Assembly (NCBI GenBank): GCA_000719025.1
Contig: JODP01000006.1
Span: 744,001-808,000 of the forward strand
DNA from: Kineosporia aurantiaca JCM 3230
GTDB taxonomy: Bacteria > Actinomycetota > Actinomycetes > Actinomycetales > Kineosporiaceae
DNA: 64,000 nucleotides
Reading direction: 5' to 3'
Positions 9,808 through 16,907 of the stretch are shown here, in pieces; the first letter of the stretch is position 1, and each line of letters begins with the position of its first letter. The translations under genes and the position numbers were made by a program. The notes beneath the pieces were generated by a model. The model ran no database searches and was not told the DNA's origin. It saw only the letters and a list, made by a program, of their open reading frames with translations.

Positions 9808-10497
9808 ATGTCCCGCGCTGGTCTGGAGAAGACGCCCCATGAAGTGGCGAGCATGTTCGACGGTGTCGCCGCCCGCTACGACCTGACCAACACCGTGCTG
9901 GCCCTGCGCCAGGACCGGCGCTGGCGCAAGCTGGTGGCCGAAGCCCTCGACCTGCGGGCCGGCCAGACCGTGCTCGACCTGGCGGCCGGCACCGGCACCT
10001 CCAGCGAGCCCTTCGCCGACGCCGGCGTACACACCGTGCCCTGCGACTTCTCCCTGGGCATGCTCAAGGTCGGCAACCGCCGCCGCCCCGACCTGCCCTT
10101 CGTCGCCGGCGACGCCACCCGCCTCCCCTTTGCCGACGAGTCCTTCGACGCCGTCACCATCTCCTTCGGCCTGCGCAACGTCGTCGACGTGGACTCCGCC
10201 CTGGCCGAGATGCGCCGGGTCACCCGCCCCGGCGGCAAACTCGTGGTCTGCGAGTTCTCCCACCCCACCTGGACCCCCTGGCGCATCGTCTACACCGAGT
10301 ACCTGATGCGCGCCCTCCCCAGCGTGGCCCGCCTGGTCAGCTCCAACCCCGACGCCTACGTCTACCTGGCCGAATCCATCCGCGCCTGGCCCGACCAGCG
10401 CGGCCTGGCCGCCAAGCTCCGCGCCGCCGGCTGGACCGACGTGGCCCACCGCAACCTCTCCGGCGGCATCGTCGCCCTCCACCGCGGCACCCGCTGA
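9808..10497 (+). CDS. menG: demethylmenaquinone methyltransferase
   Basis: A 229-residue SAM-dependent methyltransferase of the UbiE/MenG family, performing the last step of menaquinone synthesis (methylation of demethylmenaquinone). The start MSRAGLEKTPHEVASMFDGV matches the family; an upstream in-frame ATG would add 13 unconserved residues. Visible motifs are ARYDLTNTVLALRQDRRWR, motif I DLAAGTGTSS, VPCDFSLGML, ISFGLRNVVDV and RPGGKLVVCEFS. It is divergent from menF with about 215 bp between starts, and is followed immediately by a strong terminator, so it appears monocistronic. Confidence 0.96.
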   Translation: MSRAGLEKTPHEVASMFDGVAARYDLTNTVLALRQDRRWRKLVAEALDLRAGQTVLDLAAGTGTSSEPFADAGVHTVPCDFSLGMLKVGNRRRPDLPFVAGDATRLPFADESFDAVTISFGLRNVVDVDSALAEMRRVTRPGGKLVVCEFSHPTWTPWRIVYTEYLMRALPSVARLVSSNPDAYVYLAESIRAWPDQRGLAAKLRAAGWTDVAHRNLSGGIVALHRGTR

Positions 10498-10507
10498 CCC
10501 TTCCTCC

Positions 10508-10554
10508 GCACGATGCCCTCGGCCCCTTCGACGGACCGAGGGCATCGTGCTTTT
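10508..10554 (+). terminator. rho-independent terminator of menG
   Basis: A perfect 15-bp stem (left arm GCACGATGCCCTCGG, right arm its exact reverse complement) with a 13-nt loop, followed directly by TTTT and located 10 bp after the menG stop codon. This is the clearest intrinsic terminator in the window. Confidence 0.92.
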
Positions 10555-11174
10555 GGACGCCTTCGAGCGACCCGGCTTCGAAGCAACGGACGCCGGTGGG
10601 CGGCTCAGGCGATCCGGCCCACCAGAGGACCTGCGTAGGTGACGCTGGTTGTTCCTTACGACCGGAGCGAGGGGCTCGTTCTACCTAGCTGCGTTTTTGA
10701 GCACGGCCGGTAACTAGGCTTTTTGCCCTGCCGCGGGTTAGTGGGGCTCGGGCTGTTGAGGTCGTGGCTGGCGATAAAGCGCGAGCTTGAGGAGTGGCCC
10801 TGCGCCTCACTTCGTCGCGCTGAGCCGGGATTCGTCATGGCTGAGGGCTTCTGAGGAGGAGGTTCTAACGACTTGCCGAGGCGCGGCTGACTGAGACACA
10901 TGCTGCCGGCGCCGACCATCCACCGCTCAGATCTGACCCAACGCGCTCCATCGATCAGCCCCACACGACCCGCATTGACCTCGCCCGGCCGACTCTCCAC
11001 ACGCCTTCACTGCCGGGGCGACTCCCTACGGACACTGCCTAGGCGTGCGCATCCTGCCGTCTCGACCAAGACCCCAAGGGACTCGGATGCCCTCCACCCC
11101 GATGCGAGCGCATCACCCGCGCCCGGAATCGTTCCTCGTAACAGTTCTCGCGGGCCGTCTTCGCCGCTGCCCCC
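10555..11174. other. non-coding stretch, upstream part of the menG-nuoA gap
   Basis: No convincing gene. A 114-codon antisense frame (10656-11000) lacks recognisable domains and a ribosome-binding site. One notable element is an inverted CCTAG/CTAGG pair (10684-10688 and 10714-10718) flanking 25 nt that include a T5 run, followed by a second T5 run at 10720-10724; it could be a structured element. Confidence 0.5.
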
Positions 11175-11278
11175 GTGAGCCTTGCCCGTGAGCCTTGCCC
11201 GTGAGCCTTGCCCGTGAGCCTTGCCCGTGAGCCTTGCCCGTGAGCCTTGCCCGTGAGCCTTGCCCGTGAGCCTTCGAC
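11175..11278. repeat. 13-bp tandem repeat array, unit GTGAGCCTTGCCC
   Basis: Seven identical, contiguous copies of GTGAGCCTTGCCC starting at 11175, 11188, 11201, 11214, 11227, 11240 and 11253, then an eighth that diverges after eight bases. There are no spacers, so this is not a CRISPR array. Perfect identity suggests recent expansion by slippage or unequal recombination. Confidence 0.97.
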
Positions 11279-11490
11279 TGCGGTGCGCGGCACCCTGTCC
11301 TCGCCCGCCGACCTGATCTGGCCCGATACCCGTGCCCGGAACCGGGCGTCGCCACCGTCGCCCCCCGACCGCCGCTGACGAGGCCCACGCCCTGTTCAGC
11401 AGGTGGCGTCGAGGCCGCTTCCACCTCACCCGCCGCGACCCCTGCCTGGAACTCCTGTGCCTGGAACCAACTCGTGCCTGGAGCGAACCC

Positions 11491-11568
11491 ATGCCCGGAA
11501 CCCATGCCCGGAACCCATGCCCGGAACCCATGCCCGGAACCCATGCCCGGAACCCGTGCCCGGAACCT
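11491..11568. repeat. 13-bp tandem repeat array, unit ATGCCCGGAACCC
   Basis: Six contiguous 13-bp units starting at 11491, 11504, 11517, 11530, 11543 and 11556; the last is GTGCCCGGAACCT. The unit is an expanded version of the GTGCC(C/T)GGAACCC motif found singly in the other copies of the composite repeat. Confidence 0.95.
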
Positions 11569-11573
11569 GACGC

Positions 11574-11603
11574 GCCACCGCCACCGCCACCGCCACCGCC
11601 ACC
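11574..11603. repeat. GCCACC hexamer array (5 copies)
   Basis: Five perfect tandem copies of GCCACC between the first and second copies of the composite repeat. A shorter relative occurs near 11772 and a longer one starts near 11968. Confidence 0.9.
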
Positions 11604-11967
11604 TTGACCGCCTCGACCCTTGACCGTCTCGACCGCCGCCGACCAGGCCCGCGCCTTGTTCGGCAGGTGGCGTCGAGTTCGCTTCGACCTCACCCGCCGC
11701 GACTCCTACCTGAAACTCGCGCCTGGAACCCGTGCCTGAAACCAACCCCGTGTCCGGAACCCGTGCCTGGCCCACCGCCACCGCCACCTCAACCGCCTCG
11801 TCCCCTCGACCGTCTCGACCGCCGCCGATGAGGCCCGCGCCTTGTTTGGCAGGTGGCGTCGAGTTCGCTTCGACCTCACCTGCCGCGACTCCTACCTGGA
11901 ACTCCTGCCTGGAACCCCCGTGTCTGAAACCAACCCGTGCCCGGAATCCCTGCCTGGAACCTGGCCC

Positions 11968-12113
11968 GCCACCGCCACCGCCACCGCCACCGCCGCCGTC
12001 GCCGTCGTCACCACCGCCGCCGTCGCCGTCGCCGTCGTCACCACCGCCGCCGCCGTCGCCGTCGTCACCACCGCCGCCGTCGCCGTCGTCACCACCACCG
12101 CCGCCACCGCCGC
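11968..12113. repeat. GCC/GTC/ACC trinucleotide-rich array
   Basis: About 145 bp made almost entirely of CCACCG, GCCGTC and GTCACC triplet combinations in tandem, between the third and fourth copies of the composite repeat. Long frames crossing it encode only low-complexity Ala/Thr/Val or Arg/His runs, as expected from the repeat rather than from a gene. Confidence 0.9.
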
Positions 12114-12210
12114 CAACACGATCGCCTCGACCTGCCGATGAGGGCCCGCGCCCTGTTAGGCAGGTGGCGTCGAGTTCGCTTCGACCTCACCCGCCGCGAC
12201 TCCTACCTGG

Positions 12211-12812
12211 AAACCCCTGCTTGGAAGCTCCCCCGAACCCCGGGAACCCCCTGCCGCAGCCCCGCACCGCAGCGCAGCCGCCGCAACCGCCCTGCCCCCA
12301 TGGAGCCCCAAGGCAAACCCCACCCCTCTCACGAATTCACCTCCATCTCCCTAAACCCACAAGGACCAAAGTCCCCCAAGCATGGGACCGACAGAAACAG
12401 CAAGACTTAGCCGCGAGAATCTGGGCATTATTCGCCGAGCGGTCGGGCGGGCCGGATTAACGCCCGTGATCGCGTCCGAAAGACGAAAAGCAACCGAAAA
12501 CCCAGCTGAGTATTGACACTGAGTGCCTAAACAAAACACCGACATCAGAAAATGTCACTGAATGAAATGGCACAGGGTGACGAAATCAAGGGCGAAAGTC
12601 CCGCGGCGATGCCACGTTGGTCCTCCGAATTAGCACCCAATAGCGTACCGTTATTCGGAGGGGCAGCCAAAACCCTTGCCGCACAGCGTCATTCATCGGC
12701 CAATTAAGTCAGTGAAAGCGTTCGTAAAACTGCAGGTCAGCGTGGGTGTGAACAGCAGGGCAATGCCGTACCCCGCTAGTCGGTCACCTTCCTTTCTGGT
12801 CGTATGCTGTGC
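12211..12812. other. nuo operon leader and promoter region
   Basis: A gene-free segment that is less GC-rich than its surroundings between about 12350 and 12800. It contains a perfect 9-bp inverted repeat, CCTCCGAAT (12622-12630) and ATTCGGAGG (12653-12661), with a 22-nt loop; a TTGACA hexamer at 12513-12518 with no convincing partner; and a TATGCT hexamer at 12803-12808 that could be the -10 element of the nuo promoter just upstream of the Rex-like site. Confidence 0.45.
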
Positions 12813-12830
12813 ACGTGAATCACTTCACAA
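12813..12830 (+). promoter_or_regulatory. probable Rex operator upstream of nuoA
   Basis: ACGTGAATCACTTCACAA is an inverted repeat with a perfect right half TTCACAA, four central bases and a left half differing from TTGTGAA only in its first two bases. This fits the known Streptomyces Rex site (TGTGAA-N4-TTCACA), where Rex represses nuoA-N when NADH is low relative to NAD+. It lies 164 bp before the nuoA start and four bases after a TATGCT hexamer, a position suited to blocking transcription. Rex itself is not in this window. Confidence 0.75.
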
Positions 12831-12964
12831 GCGGATCCGGCGGGTCGTTCACGCCGGTTGACCGGCATCGCGACGGCGCGACACACCCTGGGCGGAGCGG
12901 CAATGTCCGGGCCCCTAGGATGGGCGCGGCCCGGGCCGTACCGGGTCGTCCGAAGGCGAGGTCA

Positions 12965-12997
12965 ATGGTGACGAGTTCGGGAGGGCTGCTGCCGTGA
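12965..12997 (+). other. possible 10-codon leader ORF overlapping the nuoA start
   Basis: ATG followed by ten codons (MVTSSGGLLP) ends in a TGA that overlaps the GTG start of nuoA in the GTGA arrangement used throughout the operon. GAAGGCGAGG lies just upstream as a possible ribosome-binding site. It may couple translation to nuoA or may be chance; nothing beyond position supports it. Confidence 0.3.
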
Positions 12998-13353
12998 ACC
13001 CTTACGTTCCGATCCTGGCGCTGATGGCCATCGGTGGTGGTTTCGCCACCTTCTCGCTGGTCGCCGGCTCGCTCTCCGGTCCCAAGCGGTACAACCGGGC
13101 CAAGCTCGACGCCTATGAGTGCGGCATCGAGCCCACCCCGCACGCGGCCGGGCACGGTCGCTTCCCGGTCAAGTACTACCTGGTGGCGATGCTGTTCATC
13201 GTCTTCGACATCGAGAGTGTCTTCCTGCTGCCGTTCGCGGTGGCCTTCGACAATCTCGGTGTCTTCGCGCTGGTCGAGATGGTGCTGTTCGTGATCACCG
13301 TCTTCATCGCCTACGCCTACGTGTGGCGTCGCGGCGGCCTCGAGTGGGACTGA
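12994..13353 (+). CDS. nuoA: NADH-quinone oxidoreductase subunit A
   Basis: A 119-residue membrane subunit of respiratory complex I with three transmembrane helices (about 5-27, 62-84 and 90-110). The conserved loop with YECGIEP and the FPVKYYLVAMLFIVFDIES segment are characteristic; the loop takes part in the quinone-channel region. The GTG start has GGGAGGG about nine bases upstream. It is the first gene of a complete 14-gene nuo operon and lies under the probable Rex operator. It is distinct from the second nuoA copy near 44.3 kb. Confidence 0.97.
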   Translation: MNPYVPILALMAIGGGFATFSLVAGSLSGPKRYNRAKLDAYECGIEPTPHAAGHGRFPVKYYLVAMLFIVFDIESVFLLPFAVAFDNLGVFALVEMVLFVITVFIAYAYVWRRGGLEWD

Positions 13354-13403
13354 CCTGACAGCCCCAGGCTCTCGGGTGACGGCGTCGGGATAGAGGAAAT
13401 CTG

Positions 13404-13958
13404 ATGGGTATCGAAGAGAAGCTCCCCAGCGGTTTCATGCTGACCTCGGTGGAGATGCTGGCCGGGTACATGCGCAAGGCGTCGCTCTGGCCGGCCACGT
13501 TCGGCCTGGCCTGTTGCGCCATCGAGATGATGACGACCGGCGCCCCGCGGTACGACCTGGCCCGGTTCGGCATGGAGGTCTTCCGGGCCTCGCCCCGCCA
13601 GGCCGACCTGATGATCGTCGCCGGCCGGGTGAGCCAGAAGATGGCCCCGGTGGTGCGCCAGGTCTACGACCAGATGGTCGAGCCGAAATGGGTTCTGTCG
13701 ATGGGGGTCTGCGCGTCCTCCGGCGGCATGTTCAACAACTACGCGATCGTCCAGGGCGTGGACCACATCGTCCCGGTCGACATCTACCTGCCGGGCTGTC
13801 CGCCCCGCCCGGAAATGCTGATCAACGCGATCCTCTCGCTGCACGAGCAGATCCAGCACATGCCGCTCGGCGTGAACCGGGAAGAGGCGGCCCGCAAGGC
13901 CGAGGCGGCGGCGCTGGAAGCCGTGCCCACCTCCCAGATGAAGGGCCTGCTGCGGTGA
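13404..13958 (+). CDS. nuoB: NADH-quinone oxidoreductase subunit B
   Basis: A 184-residue peripheral-arm subunit that holds cluster N2, the 4Fe-4S centre that passes electrons to quinone. The four expected cysteine ligands are present: the adjacent pair C37-C38, C103 in GVCASSGG and C132 in PGCPPRPE. It follows nuoA after 50 bp and overlaps nuoC by four bases (GTGA). Confidence 0.97.
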   Translation: MGIEEKLPSGFMLTSVEMLAGYMRKASLWPATFGLACCAIEMMTTGAPRYDLARFGMEVFRASPRQADLMIVAGRVSQKMAPVVRQVYDQMVEPKWVLSMGVCASSGGMFNNYAIVQGVDHIVPVDIYLPGCPPRPEMLINAILSLHEQIQHMPLGVNREEAARKAEAAALEAVPTSQMKGLLR

Positions 13959-14665
13959 CCGACGGCATCGAGGAGCCCGGCGAGCTCTCCGTCAACACCC
14001 CGGTGGCGGACGTGATCACGACCCGCCGCGGGATGTTCGGCAACCGCGACAGCGGCGACACCTCGGGCTTCGGCGGCCTGGTCCGCAGCGTCGCCCTCCC
14101 GCCGCCGACCCCGCGTCCCTACGGGGGCTGGTTCGACACGGTGGCCGACGCGCTGGCCGAGCACCTGCAGCGTCAGGGCACCGACCCGAGCGCGGCGATC
14201 GAGGCGGTGGTGGTCGACCGCAACGAGATCACCTTCCACGTCCGTCGGGAGCACCTGCTGCCGGTAGTGAAAACCCTTCGCGACGAACCGGATCTGCGGT
14301 TCGAGATGTTCTCCGGGGTCAGCGGGGTGCACTATCCGGACGACCACGGCCGGGAGCTGCGCGCCGTCTATCACCTGACCTCGATCACCCACACCCGGCG
14401 GATCCGGCTCGAGGTCGCGGCCCCGGACGACGACCGGCACGTTCCGTCGGTCGTCGAGGTCTACCCCAGCGCCGACTGGCACGAGCGCGAGGTCTGGGAC
14501 TTCTTCGGCCTGATCTTCGACGGTCACCCGGCGCTGACCCGGATCCAGATGCCGGACGACTGGCCGGGCCACCCCCAGCGCAAGGACTATCCGCTCGGCG
14601 GGATCCCGGTGGAGTACAAGGGCGCCACCATCCCGCCGCCGGACACGAGGAGGTCGTACAACTGA
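13955..14665 (+). CDS. nuoC: NADH-quinone oxidoreductase subunit C
   Basis: A 236-residue peripheral-arm subunit (30-kDa subunit family). The family signature is seen in SADWHEREVWDFFGLIFDGHP followed by RIQMPDDWPGHPQRKDYPLGG. The GTG start overlaps the nuoB stop; the open frame extends further upstream but that part lies inside nuoB in another frame. About 75 N-terminal residues before the conserved domain are poorly conserved and Gly/Asp-rich, as in other actinobacterial NuoC proteins. Confidence 0.96.
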   Translation: MTDGIEEPGELSVNTPVADVITTRRGMFGNRDSGDTSGFGGLVRSVALPPPTPRPYGGWFDTVADALAEHLQRQGTDPSAAIEAVVVDRNEITFHVRREHLLPVVKTLRDEPDLRFEMFSGVSGVHYPDDHGRELRAVYHLTSITHTRRIRLEVAAPDDDRHVPSVVEVYPSADWHEREVWDFFGLIFDGHPALTRIQMPDDWPGHPQRKDYPLGGIPVEYKGATIPPPDTRRSYN

Positions 14666-16005
14666 TGGCCGAATCAACCATCGACGCGGAAACCGGCGAA
14701 ACCGCCGAAGAGGGCCGGGTCTTCACCGCCGCCGGCGGCGACTGGGCCGACATCGCCGAGGAGGCCACCAGCCTCGGCGAGGAGCGGATCGTCGTCAACA
14801 TGGGCCCGCAGCACCCGTCCACGCACGGGGTGCTGCGGCTGATCCTGGAGATCGACGGCGAGACGGTGACCGAGGCCCGCTGCGGCATCGGCTACCTGCA
14901 CACCGGCATCGAGAAGAACATGGAGTTCCGGACCTGGACGCAGGGGGTGACCTACTGCACCCGGATGGACTACCTGTCCCCGCTGTTCACCGAGGCCGCC
15001 TACTGCCTCGGGGTGGAGAAGCTGCTCGGCATCACCGACGACATCCCCGAGCGGGCCAGCGTCATCCGGGTCCTGCTGATGGAGCTCAACCGGGTCAGCT
15101 CGCACCTGGTCGCGCTGGCCACCGGGGGCATGGAGATCGGCGCGCTGACCGTGATGACGGTCGGGTTCCGCGAGCGTGAGGTGGTCCTGCACCTGCTCGA
15201 GCTGATCACCGGCCTGCGGATGAACCACGCGTTCATCCGGCCCGGCGGTCTGGCCCAGGACCTGCCGCCCGGCGCGATCGACCGGATCCGTGAGGACATC
15301 CCGCTGCTGCGCAAGGGGATCTCCGACATCGAGAAGCTGAACAACGAGAACCCGCTGGTCAAGGCCCGGCTGCAGGACGTCGGCTACCTCGACCTGACCG
15401 GCTGCATGGCGCTCGGGGTGACCGGGCCGATGCTGCGCGCCACCGGCTTCCCGCACGACCTGCGCAAGACCGAGCCCTACTGCGGTTACGAGACCTACGA
15501 CTTCGACGTCCAGACCTGGGACACCAGCGACGCCTACGGGCGGCTGCGGATCCGGATCAACGAGATGAAGGAGTCGCTGAAGATCGTCGAGCAGACCCTG
15601 GACCGGCTCCAGGAGATGGGCCCCGGCCCGGTGATGATCGGCGACAAGAAGATCGCCTGGCCGGCCCAGCTGGCCATCGGCGGTGACGGGATGGGCAACA
15701 GCCTGGACCACATCAAGGAGATCATGGGCACCTCGATGGAGGCCCTGATCCACCACTTCAAGCTGGTCACCGAGGGCTTCCGGGTCCCGGCCGGCCAGGT
15801 CTACCAGGCGGTCGAGTCGCCCCGGGGCGAGCTCGCGGTGCACCTGGTCTCGGACGGCGGAACCCGGCCCTACCGGGCGCATTTCCGCGATCCGTCGTTC
15901 CACAACTTGCAGTCGATGGCGGCGTTGAGTGAGGGCGGGCAGGTGGCCGACGTGATCGTGGCCGTGGCATCGATCGACCCGGTGATGGGGGGCGTCGACC
16001 GCTGA
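14665..16005 (+). CDS. nuoD: NADH-quinone oxidoreductase subunit D
   Basis: A 446-residue subunit of the 49-kDa family, related to [NiFe]-hydrogenase large subunits but without the metal site. It forms most of the quinone pocket next to NuoB. The motif GPQHPSTHGV is at 47-56 and the quinone-binding tyrosine is probably Y103 in RMDYLSPL. The C-terminal LQSMAALSEGGQVADVIVAVASIDPVMGGVDR type end is intact. Start and stop overlaps (TGATG) link it to nuoC and nuoE. This is the only nuoD in the window, which matters for the second complex I locus. Confidence 0.97.
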   Translation: MAESTIDAETGETAEEGRVFTAAGGDWADIAEEATSLGEERIVVNMGPQHPSTHGVLRLILEIDGETVTEARCGIGYLHTGIEKNMEFRTWTQGVTYCTRMDYLSPLFTEAAYCLGVEKLLGITDDIPERASVIRVLLMELNRVSSHLVALATGGMEIGALTVMTVGFREREVVLHLLELITGLRMNHAFIRPGGLAQDLPPGAIDRIREDIPLLRKGISDIEKLNNENPLVKARLQDVGYLDLTGCMALGVTGPMLRATGFPHDLRKTEPYCGYETYDFDVQTWDTSDAYGRLRIRINEMKESLKIVEQTLDRLQEMGPGPVMIGDKKIAWPAQLAIGGDGMGNSLDHIKEIMGTSMEALIHHFKLVTEGFRVPAGQVYQAVESPRGELAVHLVSDGGTRPYRAHFRDPSFHNLQSMAALSEGGQVADVIVAVASIDPVMGGVDR

Positions 16006-16901
16006 TGTCTCTCTCCGCCGAAGCCGTCGACCGGCTCACCGTCGAGGCCGGGCAGATCATCGCCCGGTACCCGCAGGCCAAAAGTGCTCTGCTGCCGATG
16101 CTCCACCTGGTGCAGAGCGAAGAGGGCTACGTCAGCCCGGACGGGATCGCGCTCTGTGCGCAGATTCTCGGGATGAGCACGGCCGAGGTCTCGGCCGTGG
16201 CGACCTTCTACACGCAGTACAAGCGCCACCCCAACGGCGAGTACACGGTCGGGGTCTGCACCAACACGCTGTGCGCGGTGATGGGTGGCGACGCGATCTT
16301 CGAGTCGCTGGAGGAGCACCTCGGGGTCGGGCACGACGAGACGACCGAGGACGGCAAGATCACCCTCGAGCGCCTGGAGTGCAACGCGGCCTGCGACTTC
16401 GCGCCGGTGGTGATGGTGAACTGGGAGTTCTTCGACAACCAGACGCCGTCCTCGGCCCGCGGGATCTGCGACCGACTGCGGGCCGGCGAGGCAGTCGCGC
16501 CCTCTCGGGGTGCGAACAGCGTGGCGACCTTCAAAGAGGTTTCGCACGTGCTCGCCGGTTTCAATGATGGACGCGCGAACGAAGGTGTCGCTGCGGGCGC
16601 GGCTTCGCTGCGGGGCACCTTGCTGGCGGCCGAGAAGGGCTGGGAGGCACCCGGTCCCGCGGGGACCGGTGGCCCCTCGGCCGAAAAGCCGGAGCAGAGG
16701 ACGTCCTCTGCTACCACTAGAGCGGCGACGGCTTCCGCGGCCGCGGATGTTCAGGAACGCGGTGCGAAGACCAGCGGGTCCGACGCGCCCGCCGTGGATC
16801 CGGGCACCAAGGATCGCGCGGGCACCCAGGCGGGCAAGCCGCCGGGCGAGGCGACCCAGGGCGAGTCCGATCCAGGTACCGGCACCGAGAAGAAGGGCTG
16901 A
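16005..16901 (+). CDS. nuoE: NADH-quinone oxidoreductase subunit E, with extended C-terminal tail
   Basis: A 298-residue subunit of the NADH-oxidising module, holding the 2Fe-2S cluster N1a. The thioredoxin-fold ligands are C85, C90, C126 and C130. The conserved domain ends near residue 165. The remaining 130 residues form a low-complexity tail rich in Ala, Gly, Thr, Pro and Lys, predicted to be disordered; comparable tails occur in other actinobacterial NuoE proteins. It overlaps nuoD by one base and is followed by nuoF after six bases. Confidence 0.95.
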   Translation: MSLSAEAVDRLTVEAGQIIARYPQAKSALLPMLHLVQSEEGYVSPDGIALCAQILGMSTAEVSAVATFYTQYKRHPNGEYTVGVCTNTLCAVMGGDAIFESLEEHLGVGHDETTEDGKITLERLECNAACDFAPVVMVNWEFFDNQTPSSARGICDRLRAGEAVAPSRGANSVATFKEVSHVLAGFNDGRANEGVAAGAASLRGTLLAAEKGWEAPGPAGTGGPSAEKPEQRTSSATTRAATASAAADVQERGAKTSGSDAPAVDPGTKDRAGTQAGKPPGEATQGESDPGTGTEKKG

Positions 16902-16907
16902 GTTCCG

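Larger units (their letters stand above)
11371..12210. repeat. composite repeat, four diverged copies with a conserved hairpin
   Basis: Four related blocks begin near 11371, 11634, 11824 and 12132. Each has a GCCGA(C/T)GAGGCCCGCGCC-like lead, then GGCAGGTGGCGTCGAG and the sequence through CTCACCCGCCGCGAC, then GTGCCTGGAACCC-like 13-mers, then often CCACCG trinucleotide-type runs and CTCGACCGTCTCGACC. Every copy contains a 29-nt imperfect hairpin: GGTG-GC-GTCGA, a 7-nt loop, TCGAC-CT-CACC (11402-11430, 11666-11694, 11852-11880, 12163-12191). Copy one has a mismatch in the upper stem; copies two to four are identical over the hairpin. A one-base indel in the last copy shifts any reading frame, which argues against coding. 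Confidence 0.85.

Noticed and set aside
10656..11000. 114-codon minus-strand frame as a gene
   Set aside because: No domain, no ribosome-binding site and no sign of actinobacterial codon usage.
11175..11568. Tandem arrays as a CRISPR locus
   Set aside because: The 13-bp units are directly contiguous with no unique spacers, and no cas genes are in the window.
11007..12460. Several overlapping long reading frames across the repeat region
   Set aside because: They encode only repeat-derived Gly/Arg/His/Pro runs, shift frame between repeat copies, and lack start context or domains.
12513..12518. TTGACA as the -35 of the nuo promoter
   Set aside because: No acceptable -10 hexamer at 16-19 bp; the TATGCT near the Rex site is the better candidate.
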